From: Mactromeris polynyma
Lineage: Eukaryota > Mollusca > Bivalvia > Venerida > Mactridae
Length of the DNA: 64,000 nucleotides
NCBI GenBank assembly: GCA_032209605.1
Contig: JASFXZ010000005.1
Coordinates: forward strand, 17,908,860 to 17,972,859
Reading direction: 5' to 3'
Part shown: one piece after another, positions 45,932 through 60,900 of the stretch
Numbering within the stretch: position 1 is the stretch's first letter
Layout of the letters: every line of letters begins with the position of its first letter
The notes under the pieces: model-generated
What the model saw: the letters and a program-made list of their open reading frames with translations, nothing else
Database searches by the model: none
What the model was told of the DNA's origin: nothing
Position numbers and translations under genes: made by a program

Positions 45932-48900
45932 CTAGTCAAACATTAAACATAGCAAATTTATATGTTATTCAATACAAGCCGAATCAAGGTATCCACAATG
46001 CAGAAAAAAATGGCAGAAAAATGGAAGATATCAGGAAGCATCAATATTTAAAACAAAATGTGAGCATGGCTTAACATGTATAAGCAATACCTCTGATATA
46101 CAGTAAAACCTCACTTAAAGACCACCTCAATAATATTACCGCAGCAAAAACATAATATTCAAGACCGTTTTCAATGTTTTGCTCCTTATTCAACCTAAAT
46201 ATCAAGACCATCTCAATAAGACGACCAGTTTTCAGGGGTCCGAAAGGTGGTCTTAATATCGAGGTTTCACTGTATGTACCGATTTGATTTTTCCAGATTC
46301 AATCGATAGACTGAAGTACAAAAACTTTCCTACAAGAGCCAAGAAACAGAGAATAAATGGTTCATCATAGTGAATAAAACGCAAATCTTAATTAGTAGCA
46401 TCACACTCTTCCTTGTTTAACGCTAACAATTATGTTTGATGTTTCATAAATAGTAAGACCAAACTTACAAATCATGAATTAAATAAAATATTCTTACCCT
46501 TCACTCACAAAATCGTCTTCATACGAGTAATCCTGTGCATCTAAAATTCACCAAGAAAATCTATTAGTTCTGATGCATCTGGTAGGTATAACTATACTGC
46601 ACTGATCTCTCATTACATCTACATATGATTAATAATAATCAATCAGTTATCTACAAATGTATGAATTAATGCCTACATTACAAATCTATTACATCATAAA
46701 TCTAATAAGAAATCTCAAGCATTATCAAGTTTGTAGTTACCGACAGTAGATCAGCATTAAGACAAAAAATCCACTAATGTTAGCAGCATATGCAAACTAT
46801 GATACAGGGGTGTCACTATTTCTTTAAGTAGCAGTGAAATTGCCAAAAGAAGGCGGGGTCTGGTGGGGATACACCCCTTTAGTTATAATTATTCATACAA
46901 GAAAAGAAACCGGGTGATGATGCTTATGTTACTGGGTAGTTTTACCAGCTCCCTGCTCTTATTGACACCCCTGTGATAAGCTGTTATATAAATGTATATA
47001 TCATATAAATGTATTGTAATGTATGTAAATGTAGACAAGTATAAAGATTTTTTTAAACCTTACAAACACTCATCACATGATAGCTATATCTAAATTAAAT
47101 CTTATTATCAATAAATGAAAATTTTGTCATAAATGAAACAACTTCTCATATCATGTAACTTAACACATCCAATAGCTATGTATTAAATGCAAAAAGTTCA
47201 GACATTGCAATGCCACAACGTAGAAAAAACATATGACCCACCACCGTCCAATCCTAGATCAGCCATACGTTTATCCATGGCACGTAAATTGTCTGTTGAA
47301 CCGTCCTGAGCTGTAAACAAAACAACAACGTGACACCAAAACCAAACATGTGATGCAAACATATCAAACCTGGTGAGCATGTTAAACCTGACAAGCAAAA
47401 GGCACTAAACCATTAAATCTATGATGTTAAAACATTTGTATGTAAATCTCGTGCGAAGCACCCTAGTCATTTTTCAACTATATAAAAGTAATTATGTATT
47501 ATCAAAAGTCACTAGCTATGTTTTGTATGTCTGTTTTGAAAGCAAACTAAATCTTATATATATAAAAGCTGGATTTCAGATCAAGAATCAAGCATATAAG
47601 ATGAAAACTACTAAAATCATGTGAATGTCTAACATAGTGGACCTCGTTAATACAAATTATTTTTTTGAATAATACATGAGTTTGGAATAGCCAATTTAAA
47701 TACGAAAACAAGAAGATATATCCGGACCTGATATTTACTTCAGATGATACCGAATATTCGGATAGGTTACCGAATAATCGGACAGAACGTCGTCGAATAA
47801 ACGAGGTCTGACTGTACATCCAACTCGCATATGGACTAAATTTGATGATTACATCGACTTCAGCAACGAGAAATTGTTGGATATTTCACTATTTTCTGAC
47901 AATCACTTCAAGTATGGTACAACGAAGCTTGGTAAAAATACTGACACATCAGTATATCATTCAACAATTATTGTGCGATTAAGTGCTTTGAAATTAAATA
48001 GTGCAGAAAAAACACACAACACAATTGTGGTATTACGCATAGATCAGATTTCATTGGTTTTAACTTTAGGGACTTTGATACTATTCTTGACAATTATTTA
48101 ACAATAGAATAACACAGTTATGCCACAATTATTTACAGGAATTAATCACCAAGGATATTGTTAAATGAATATGTATGACAATGATTCAGGACACACTGCT
48201 CAAATGGTGAACATATCTTACCATGGTTGTTTAAAGTTTGATGTCTAAATACTGGAAGCTGTCCTATCAAATAACTTAGATTTGTATACAAAATACAACA
48301 AAGTTTCATCATGTAAGATTCCATATGAGGAAACCTTGTATATCGGTAATAAATATGCAATTCTAAAAAACACTTGTTAAAAGATCAGATGACGACACTT
48401 AAAAAACATTTAATACATGTAGCTTAAATCAACGTTTCATTTTTTTAATTAACTTCTTAACCTCTTTGACAACCGCCCCTCCCCCCCCCCCCTGCCCCCT
48501 ACATTTTTTTCTTTTACATTTAAATCTTAATCATATGTAACTACATGCAATAGAAACAGAGAAACACAGATATCTTCAGTCTAATCATATACTTACGTGA
48601 TTTTCTTCCCCCTGCGTTTCTGTCCCCTGTAAGCGACGGAAGCCCTTGTAGGGAGCTCATGTCCCCACCAGTTTGGCCCCTACCTTGGGACCCAGATTTC
48701 TGTCCAACACCATTAGCAGCACTAGGTTTCTCGTCACTACAAAATGCATAAACATACTGAATAGTTCATAGCCAAATCTTTCACAATCATCAGTACAAAT
48801 ACTCACCATACATCTGCAGATCAACATCTAATTTGATATGCAGTACGACACAACAAGTAATGAGATTTTACAAAACCATTGTCAACCACAATAATCTTTT

Positions 48901-51900
48901 ATAAGACAACATACATGTATATAAGTCGAAAACTTGCCAACATCAATTACCGGGTATATGAGATGTGCATAATTATGTGAATTATGTATTCAGTGATAAA
49001 TACACACAGACATAACACGATGATCACAACAAAACAGTACATGGGAAACAATTTATTAACCGTTCAACAGTATTAACAACACAAAAGCAACAAAATTAAA
49101 TCAATAAAACGACAGACATAGGTGAAATTTTCATATCGCCAAAATATACATGATTCAGCATCATATTACCAAATTACAGTGTTTTTTTTATAATGCATGA
49201 AGCTAGAATGTAAGATTATATGTTAATAAATAAGTGATTTGATATTGGCCCTGTTATTTGTCCGAGGGCAGTCGTATTGGCACGAGGCCGAAGGCCGAGG
49301 GCCAATACGACTGTCCCGAGGACAAATAACAGGGCCAATGTCAAATCATTTATTTATTGACAATTTTATTAAATAACTTCATGTACTTATAAATAAAGGA
49401 TTCAAAATCTATTTTTTTTCTGTATACGCTAAAACTATGAATTAGTTCCGTGCTAAAAACTGTCGACGAACGTTTAAATACTGACTTTAAAATAAAATGG
49501 CTGCCGTTTCCGAATTTCCAGCTGCGAATCTATATCATTTTTTGGCCCTGTTTAATTAGCCAATCAAATTCTTTAAAATGCGGGCCAATATCAATATCAG
49601 TTAGCGGCCCCGGGCCGAAAAGTGATATTGATATTGGCCCTGTTATAGAGGAGGCCTTTGTATTATTGGACGAGGCAAATGCTGTGTTTAAGGGCTAATA
49701 ATTAATAGTTTTTTAATAATCCTTGTTATTGCCCTTAAATAAGTCAATAAAAAAATAAAGACTAAGTTGACATTTCAAACTACATCCTATGACTTACTGC
49801 ATTTACCAATCCTCCGATCGCAACATAATATATTGCACGTGCTCAATTCATCTACCAAGTCTGGTTAAAACATGGGCAGTTAAAACGTTTTCAAAATTAA
49901 GATGGAAAGGTTAGGTATGTTGAAACCACCACTACAATATATACCCTAACATCTAATCAAACTAACCATAACAATAATTGGAAAAAATAATGCAAACATT
50001 AGTAATTATAAATATTAAGGACAAAAACACTGTCACCATAAATCCACCAGCATACCTTCACAGAATTTCTTATGTCCAATCTCTATTAAAGTATTTCTAC
50101 AGATATGATTTGTTTTAAAACTTCGCACTTGACGAATGAACTGGACATCGTTTAAAGATGTACCTGGCTCATCTGAACCTAAAAATGTTTTAATGGACCT
50201 CATCCAGCATTGTTGCTACATAGTCTAAAACCTCATTAATAGGGAACCATTGCCATGTATAACCATTTAAAACAATCGACAAATACAGAGAAAAACATTA
50301 TAAATGAATTCTGTGATAAATGCATATTTATTTAATTAGATAAATGATATTTTTCATGTTTGTTTAGGTTAACAAATGCACAAAAGATGCTCATAATATA
50401 TCTTTAAAGACATTTATATCAATCCACACTGAAGGTTTCATGCTATCATGGTGGCAGTATGAATTCAACACTCCGAGACAAATTATGACTAGTTAGTCAC
50501 GTATCTTTCTCATAGAAAATCTTCAAGCAGTGAAGTTGGAATAATTATCATCAAAATATTTTCACCAAGTTGTCGTGTTTAGTGTTAGATTTGACGCCTT
50601 TTCTCAAAGATATTTCACCGTATGAGCATCTGTCAGTTACCTACCAGTATTCCTGGGTTGACAACCAGTACTTCCACAAGCACCACGCACTGCTGCCACA
50701 TGCATCTGAGTGAAGAACAAATGCCTTTGGATGTATTATCTTGAAGGTTCAAATCCAGGATGATAATTTGAAGGAGTTGTGGACACCTGTTGCGGCTCAA
50801 AAATTTGGTTTATAATCAATAACGCTTGAAAAAACCCATAGCGTGGAAACAGAAACAGGTTGCAATAACTCCTCTAAATTATCAAACGGGATTCGAACCT
50901 TCAACCTCCAGACTATCACATGCTCTACCCGTTGCACCAGGATATTATCAGTGTAAGTAACGACACAGTTATCAAATGTAACATTAATCTACCTTTCATA
51001 ACAAAATGAATGTAACTGTTTTAAAACTCACAGAACTGAAACCATAAGCTTAGAGGAATAACACCAAACCATGAAAAGGTAAATATATCATTCAAACTGG
51101 ACAAAACTTGAGCAACTCGAATGTGCAAAACATTCTAGTCAAGAACTAAAATTCTAACAATAAACACAAAAAGGTCTTTGTTTTCATGACAAATTGATCT
51201 TACCCGCAGGCAAATACAAAATCCTGCCTGTTATATGAGAAATATCAATTATAAAAAACGCATAAACTCAGCTTCCTAACAATTTAATTTCCTTATACCT
51301 AATACACAATCGTTCCAATTATCTATTTTTTTTCATTTTCATGTCTGTGAGCAGCTGTTCACAATTTCCTACCAGTTTACTTTATTAATATCTAAAGTAC
51401 ACAAGGAAATTTTGGTTTGTATAAATACTATGCACAGAATTCATAACTGACTGTAAATTACCAGTTTATCAGTACCAAGTTGTGTTCAGGGTTAGTAATA
51501 AAAAAAGTTGATAACAAAATATAAAACTGAACCGAATCCCCAATCTATTGTTCATTCCAACTCATATGTTCGTCAAACATTATGCCCCACCCCCTTGAGT
51601 TGCACTTTCTAAGAAACATGTGGAAGATTAAATAAAACATGATGCACGACACCCAAATGGCAGTAGGACAGTAGGTATAGTTAATAATTTGTTGTTTTAT
51701 TGGAATTGATGATTTATAGTTTCCTGTAAAACATGAACGCCTCCTCCAGACAGCAGTAAATTAGTTAAATTGATGTCTGTATGGTGACCTTGACCTTTGA
51801 CATGATGAGTTCCATATTGGGATAAAAAATGATCATGAATCAAATTCTATCTAAATTGTAGTGAAACACAGATTTCTGTCAAGAAGGATGTAGTTCTGTT

Positions 51901-54900
51901 TCATACTATGACTAGATGCATCCACAGGACATGGTTGCCCCTGGTATGTTTTTGTTCAAGTGTTATCGAACGGAAACAAATTTTTAGAACAAAACATGTC
52001 GCCTCATCTCCTCCAAAACTTGGTGGATTGTGACTGAAATCAAACTTGACCTGTATTTTATTATCCTATGCTTATTGCACACAATATGAATTTAATCCAT
52101 CCATCCTTTCAAGAGAGATTGAGCAGAAACTAATTTTTCGCAGGATGGATGCACGGACAGACAGGGGTAAAACTTTTTCTTTGAATGCTGTCAGGGGCAT
52201 AAAAATGAAACATGATCTGTCAGACTTTGCCAGATTGAGTAATAAACTGATTGACCAGTTGAAGTTTACAGTAATATTGTATATATATCCTAACCATATA
52301 AACGAAAAAAAATTAATTCTAGCAATTTCATTTGGTCCAGCATTAAGATTTTACACCACACCACACATTATTATTAACATTATTGGAATATACCAAACAA
52401 TTGAGTATGCAAAATTAGTTTATATAACACATGATATGTTTACATGTATATATAGATTACAATATTTTGTTATTATGACTGAATGAGAAGCTGATTACAT
52501 GGCACAACATTCACACAATGGGGTTATACTATCAAATACACAGCATTCAAACTTCATTTAATGGCAAAATACATTTAGCAAAAACAATCATTTATACTGC
52601 ACACATGTAAGGGTTGGTGTATGAGCTTACTGAAAACATTAAACATTAACCAAATAAAGAAAGCTGCAATAGTAATAAATATTATCTCTCAAAGTCAACA
52701 CAAACTGCTTTCGTTTCAGTAAGGAAACAATAACCTTAAATCCATTTGAAATATGAGTAAGTTAATTAAGCTTTAAATCGCAATTATTCATTTAAAACCC
52801 TGAAATTTACACTTTTGAACATCAACGAGATAGTGACATTTGTGAACTCAAAATTTATCCTAAAATTCAACAAAATTATAGTGGACACGCAGCATAAGCA
52901 ATTTTTCTACATTTGGTTACTATGGTAACAATAAAAATTCTGAAATTTGATGAAGAAACAATATTAAGCAGTTTGTGCTAAGATTTATACCACTGGAGCA
53001 ACGGCCAGGCACTACTTAAATCATCACACCTGTTAAATTTCTAGACATCACAAAACAAGTTAATATTGCCATATATACACCAGTAAACAGGTAAAGCATT
53101 AACAAGCCAAACATTCTGGTAATAATGCCAAGTGAACATATGTGTCTCATTGACACAATACTAAGAGAAAAGCAAGATAGTGTATTAGTAACTACAATAC
53201 AAATGATCAGATTTGGACTGTGTAATCATTTCCACTAGTTACATAGAAATAATTTTCAAGGCCTGTTATTTTACTGAACCATTACTATTCATACATAACA
53301 TTCAGGTTTTTACCATTTGTTTTCCTCGGAAAAAATTCAAGGCGCTTTAGTAGACCCCTTATTTTAAAGGGTTCATTCTACAACCATGACATTAAAGTTG
53401 AGAAGCTGGTGATACAATTGCTATTAAACAAATAAAGCCTTTTGTGAACTAGAGTTTTCTAAACTGCCGTGACAGTAAGCATTACATTTTCACCATGATC
53501 CCACAAAATGTATTTTCAAGGATATATAAACAGGCAACCCGTTAGCATTACATTTTCACTGTGTCCCACAAAATGTATTTTCAAGGATATATAAACAGGC
53601 AACCCGTTAGCATTACATTTTCACCGTGTCCCACAAAATGTATTTTCAAGGATATATAAACAGGTAATGACTCAAGTGTACAATTTCATATCATAAATAA
53701 ATGTTATCAGTGACAGGAAAATTGTATTTTTTTGGTAGAACTAAATGATTCATCACAAACCAAACTCCTGATAGAAACAAAGTCTGGGTAAACTATACAC
53801 AATACCCTGATAGAAATACAGGTGTATATATGGCAAGCTATAAAAGTTACTTCAATCAGCTAGGATCTTTATACAAGATGCTCCGACACACATGGCTAGG
53901 GTGGTGAGGATTAAAAAAAACTGCTTCACCACAGCTAGCTGGGGTGTGGAATTTAAGGGGTCTCACATGTCATCAAACCAGTAGAAGATTGCATCAGCTT
54001 GTACATGGACAAGAAACTGACAAATTCTCCCTGATGGTTTCACGCACAAATTTATCACCAGGGGATCTCCAAATCAAACTTACATTTACAGAATTGCTCT
54101 GAGCTAGTAATCTCTACAATGCAGATAGGCATACCACATATATCTTTCGTTCAAATAAATAATTATTTTTGAATTTTCAGTTTACCTTGACCATGGACAA
54201 GCTTATACAAACAAGGAATTTCCACACCTCAGCTAGGTATATATCTTCGAGCAAACTAACCTCCGTAGGGCAGAATACACAGGTATTTGTGACGGTCGCC
54301 CAGCGACACCACGTCGTCCATCAGTTGGACTTTCTGCTTTACTAAAGCATGGTAGAAACAAGATATTTAAACAAACTGTAACATTACATATTAGATACTG
54401 AATTATGAAATGATTAATTATAGAAGTTTTACGGTTTGTGACAAGGAACGTATTATGATACTGTTGTTATAAAAATCTTGCACAAAATGTTTTAAATACA
54501 GATATGCAAAAATGAAAAATTCCTCATTATTACACAAAAAGTAAAAAATACGATTTTTGGTGAATTTCACACCTTGCAAAACTATACACTTGGTTAACCA
54601 TTTGGTTTATTTCAAATCAGGTGACTCATTAATATTGTTAAACAAAAGATGAAAATTTCAAAGAAAGAAATAATATTGAAATACTAAGTTTGTTTTATAA
54701 TGGGGAATACTGACAGCATGCACAAGGATAAGATCAACTTTCAATGCAGGAATTATCAGCAAGAATGATAGGCAAGTAACATACAGAATAGATGACCTTG
54801 AAACATGAACTAGGTCAAGGTTGATTTAAGGTCAAATAAAACAAAACATATTTTTCATGGAAAGTCAAAATGAATTGATGTATGGAGCTTCAAACATAGA

Positions 54901-57900
54901 AATTTAATAGGAATTCAAACCGTATGCAGGATCAGACATTACAATAAGCTGTTATATGAAGCCTTAAACAATGATTGTGCCAAGTGAATTGAACATCAAT
55001 AAGAACGATTTACCACACAAGGTTAAAAACAAATCCACAAGGAATCATATTAAAGTGTATTACAAATCATATTCATTTTGCTTTTTTATATATTTAACAA
55101 TGAAAACAATTTGAGCACAAAGACAAAATAGAACAGAAATACAAAGCATACAAATAAACATGCATGTAATTAATGAACTCATGCTTGAACTAATGTATGA
55201 GTATGATACAAATGGAGAAGGCTAACAAATGTTTTTGTTGCAAGCAATGATTACTTTTGCTTCAATAAAGACAAAAGACCATGGCTTACCAATTGCAATG
55301 AAAACATATACGTAAGTATGTGTACGTATTTATGAGCCAGTGGCTGGCTAACACAGCTCAGTCAGAACAAATGCAGTGTATCATACAAGATACAAATTTG
55401 TATTTAAAGTCGGTTGTGTCATGTTTTTTTTAAATATTTATATAAAATTTTCAAAATTGTTATGGCAGTTTGTTATCATGTTATGGGGCTTTTTTAATAT
55501 GTTATGCATATCTAAGATTAAGGCCGTTTGTCAACAGTATTTTACTTTTTTTACAGTAGTCAGTCGTCTTAACCAGCATTCATGTGAAATCCTATAACAC
55601 CCACAAGCAACTGACATCTTCCCCACAGGAAAAATGCCTTTATGTGTATAATTTAAAGTCGAATTTTAAATGTGAATATATGCCGCTTCTAGGTTTGAAC
55701 ATGCAAATCTCATGTAGGCAGTCATGCAATCTACCAACAGAGAAAACCAAATGGGTTATTGGAATTTTATCATACCAGTAATAAAGTATAAATAATAAAT
55801 TTATGAAAATATAGAGAAAGAGAAATGAATTTTGAAGAAAAATATCTATGACAGCATAAAATTTTATAAACAAAATCAACTTATTTTGTGTGATATGGGT
55901 CTATCATATATGCAAGGAAGTTACATGGGACATGTTTCTATAAGATTATATTGTTTTACAATGCTACTCGTCTTCGGTTCCTGTTAATGCACATAAAGTA
56001 CACAGTTAACATAATAACAAACTTGCAGTATACATGTAGTATCATTTAACACAAAATTAGTAAAACCTTAATTTTCCTTTTTTTTGGTTATAAACCAGGG
56101 GCATAGCCAGAGTTGGTAGAATGTGTATGCAAACAATCTAGAGGGGCCCAAGTGCAGTACCCTTAAATAATTGATAATCATGTGTACGCAACAGCGTATT
56201 TTGCATTTAGGTAGCTATGCGCCTGATTACCATGTTTCTGTGCTGTTAAAATTTAATAGTACAATTATCAGAATGAGTAAAAATGAAGTTCAGCACACTC
56301 AAAGCTTACCAAATCACTGCACTGGTCAGGTGAAAAGGTTGGAAAATGTATATGAAACGAGCATATAAGTACAGTCTGAGAATACGATGACATCTCTATT
56401 TAGCAAATGTGAATGCAAAAACGGGGTTATTTTGGATACAATTGCGCAACAGGTTGCATAGCTAAAGCTGCCACTGAAGTTTTACTTTTCCTACACTCTC
56501 ATGACAGTAGTACTGTTTGCAGGCCAGTAAAACCTACCAGCTCCTTCAACGTAACAATTAATATCCAATACACTATTCCATAGTAACATTGTGAGTCAGA
56601 ACGTGAATTTAATGAATGTTTTAGATAGTGTTCTTGATTTATACTCATATAAAAACAATTATGAATAAATCATATTCAAAAACTATTTGGACACAAAAGT
56701 CACTTTGGGAGGTTAAATCCTATTTTCAGATATGATTATTTCGGATAGAATTATATCAATATCAGGGTCCACGGAACATCTTTATAAGCAGGTTTTACAG
56801 TACTTATAACCAGGGATCCGATTCACAAACATTTTAAGACTGAAATTCCGTGTAGTGGTTAGCATAACAGACCGGCAATCCGTAGACCCGGGTTCGAATC
56901 CTGGTAGCGCCAATGACAGATTTTTCGTGTTCCTCAAAACATGACTTTATTTGAACTTTAAAAAGTTAGATGTACTTTTTGTTCCTATATTGTTACAACT
57001 TAATAGATTTTAATAATAATTGGCAAAAGTGTAGAGAAGGCTATAACAATTATTCTGACAAAATTTCATTCATCTATATTTTATGAAAACGAAAGCCTGA
57101 TAAATATATTTTTTTCAAATTGAAAGTTTAAGTCTGAGTTTCAGTTTTAAAATGTTTGTGACTAAGCCCCCAGTTTTATCATATGTTCCTCCTTTGGAAC
57201 CACAAATACAAGTAATTTTGCTTCTATATAATGCTTAGCATAAGTTCTAATATAAACACTAAGATTATTATTATGAGTAAACATATATGAACATCATTCA
57301 TATTAATCAAAAAACTATTTTCATGCAGACACATCAATGGCCATGCCACACATCCATACTATTCTACCAATCATATAATAAATTAGGTGCAATAACTATT
57401 TGTACATTAATAGATATTAAAACCTGAAAAAAATATCAATCATTCAAATCATTTAATACTATCACTGCAAAACATTGAGTGCACGTGTGTAAAATAGACA
57501 AAAGTCCAACATGAAATACCATACACATGATGGCACTTTCAAAATTCTTGGATCAAAAACACCCGACAATAATTTTAGAAAAAAAATATTCATCTTAAAT
57601 ACTGTAGTAAGTCTTCCAAATTTTAATGTTTCTGATCACCATTTTCACTTAAACTAGCAAACGGGGCATCTTACATGCAACAGACATGCAAACAAAACTG
57701 TCAACATCTCTTAAACAATAAACCAGTTCATGGCAGAAAACAAATATAATTACACCCAACTTTGAAAGAGCCACCATCATATGGTATCCGGTCAGATTTG
57801 ACACTGCTGCTATAAAATTTGTTATCAAGATGAGTCATTTATCCTTACCTGCCAAATGCTTTATAACCAATACCAGGAGATGAAGGTACAAGGTCATCAA

Positions 57901-60900
57901 AGAAATCTTCCTCTGTATCTGTGTTATTGTTATCTTGTAATATCTGTTTAGGGCCATTTTCTATATTTCTGTTATTTCTCGATTCCACCAGACTGCGTTC
58001 TGATCGTTCAGAGTTACTGGCCTGCGTTGAAAAATGATAACCAAGATTATTACAAATTTATCAGTTAAGCTATCTGATCGGTCAACTCCAACTGAGCACT
58101 GCTGTGGCATTTACAACCCCTTCGGTAAGTGACCTCATTTCAAGAAAACTCAACATGTGATGTCACTATTTGCAAGCAGGAAACAATATTTACTTGTTTT
58201 CATATTGCCATATGGGGCAAATATTGATTACTGTCAGTACATGGTGCATCACATGTGACGTTTACTTGAGATGACGTCACTTAAATAATAGGTTGGAAAT
58301 TGTACAGCAGCGCTCAACTGCTGATCAAATACTCACCCATGTGTAGATTATCACGACTGTTTAACAGTTTTACATATAGGTACAGTAGTCAGTATATCTG
58401 TTTTCTAGATATCTTACAAATTCAGAATGTCTTTATGCAAGTAATGAATACACTCCCTGCATTAAGGATAGTAGACAGACGAATGATGATGCATCAATAT
58501 AGGCTCAAAATATAGGCCGGTAGTTTTACAGTCATCTTATAGAGCTAGACATGAGGGACTGAATCTTGCCAGGGTCACAGACACATGCACTGGTATTTCC
58601 ATACACGTTTACCCTTGCACCTCCTCAGTCCCTAATGTTGTGTAGACTGTTGTTTCCCTGGAGTTTGTGAGGGGAGGCATTGTCTTATGTATGTGGCATT
58701 CCCTAAACAACTTAATCCCTCTTTATATAAATTGGTACAAACATAAATTTATTGCAAAATAAACCAAAAACAGTAAACCTCACTTAAAGACCATCACAAT
58801 GATAAACCACCTCAATAATAGGAATACAATATTCAAGTCCATTTTCACCATTTTGCGCTTTATTAAACCTCAGTAAGTAGACCAGTTTTCAAGGGTCCCA
58901 AGGGTGGTCTTATAACTGAGGTTTTACTGTATGGCCTTTGATTTTAAGTATGAAGGAAACATTACCTTGCTTAATGGTGATGAGAGGGATTTGTTAGGAG
59001 ATGATGGTGATAGAATATCCTGGACGTCACCAGAAACAACGCTTCTACATTGTAGGAATAGTCGTTTATACATTGATATAAACTCCTTAAAACAGATACC
59101 TGCAAATAAAACGTATATGTTAACAAGATTTGTTATCAGTAGACATAGAGAAAAGAAACATTTAAAATAAGTCCTATCTTGACTTGTCATTTCTATGTAT
59201 CACAGCAAACAGTTTATATTCTATTTTCCAAACTATTAATTTTCCAAAGGTCATATTCATAAACATTATAAGACTAGTCGAAACTCAGACTTCAGACTTT
59301 AAAATGGTAAATGTTCTTTTTAAACCTATGTTGTTATAACAATATAAACATTTTTAAAAACAGGCAAAAGTGTACAGAAGTTGACAAAATTTCATTTGCG
59401 TAGATTGAAATGAGAACAATATGCTGGTATATATATGTTCTGCAAATTTAAAGACTAAGTTTCTGAGTGTTTGTGAATAAAGCCCCTGAACAGAAATGAA
59501 CCTGTCAATTTTCATTGAAACTCATTATATTCTACTCCTCATTACATTCTATCATTAAATTTGTATATCGACGTACAATAAGTGATTCATATTCAGTTAC
59601 ATAAGACATTCAACTTCAGTAGATAGTGAAATATAAAGCTGAAATACATTTTCCTTGTTGGAAATTCATATATCTCTTTGTACAAGTTGGACTACAGTTA
59701 CACAACTTATTGTTGAGGAATAAAGTATCTGTTAGTCATAGCATAAATATTTGCTTATTCAACATTCAACAGGCATACAACGATACTTTACACATCAACC
59801 TGGACCTTCAAATCATACTAAGACTATACATGCAATAACCGTTTGTACATTTCTTATAAACACTGACGAAATAACCAATGCTAACATGAAAAAACACATA
59901 GACACAGAGATACAAGCACAACTCATTGACAAAAATATCCATCTGTACATAATCATTCAATATACTATACACACTATAAGTCCCATGTTTGCTATTGACA
60001 AAGTTGCGCGTGACACATTGTCTTGTTATGGTGATCATGTGTGTTATTTTGAAATCCCTCCATCCATAATAAAGTTATCGCCCGGGCAAGAAAATTATAA
60101 TTTGAGTAACAGTGACCTTGAACTTGAACATAGGAGACTGACTGTTGCATGTGACGCATCATCTTGTTATGGTGATCACATGTGCCAAGTTATTTTGAAA
60201 TCCCTCCATCCATAAGTTATAGCCCGGACAAGAATCTGAACACACACACTCAGTCAGGAGCAACTCTTAATGCCAACCTATGTATATGGCGGGGGCTTAA
60301 ATACGTACAATACATGTAATAGAAGACAAAATGTTACAACAGAACTGCAATGGAAGTTCTTGGAGTACAAAACATGAGCAAACATACCAATGAACACAGG
60401 AACCATGCAATGAATTTGTTCCTAACACAGTAAAAAAAGAGACACACAAGTGACACTGTTGCAGACTGACAATTTCAAACAAATAAATACAAATCTTTTG
60501 GACACAGGCATAACAGGAATTGATAGAGATCAAACTTTACACATTTTTTAGCCGATTGAAATTAAATGTATTGTCATGTAACAAACACAATTATAGCCAA
60601 TATATATGACATAAAGCAATTATTGCATTCAGCGGACATGATATACATGCTAAACAGACCATGACAAAGATTACATGCTAAATATTCTTACAAATTACCT
60701 CTACTAGTAATTGTAAAATAGGATTCTACAACAAAACAACACAATTAATTAATTCATGGACAAAAGTGATAAGCAGTGACAAAGTCACGAAATTCAACAA
60801 TTCATCACCGTGACAGTGAAAGTAAGTATGAACATATCAAAAAGATGTTAACAAGGATAGCAAGAAGTGAGGAAGCGATTCTGATGATTACAATAACATA

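Noticed and set aside
50041..50085. Possible 27-nt extra exon of the FOP-like gene
   Set aside because: It has an acceptor and a donor of the right kind but introduces a stop in the frame required by the flanking exons.
52046..52486. 146-codon open frame
   Set aside because: It starts within a bivalve-type repeat and has a repeat-derived, low-complexity translation.
56850..56920. Functional tRNA-Ala gene (anticodon GGC)
   Set aside because: The acceptor stem does not pair and the anticodon stem has a mismatch; the nested repeat context fits a SINE head better.
59751..60215. 154-codon open frame
   Set aside because: It overlaps a duplicated interspersed repeat and contradicts the minus-strand gene structure.
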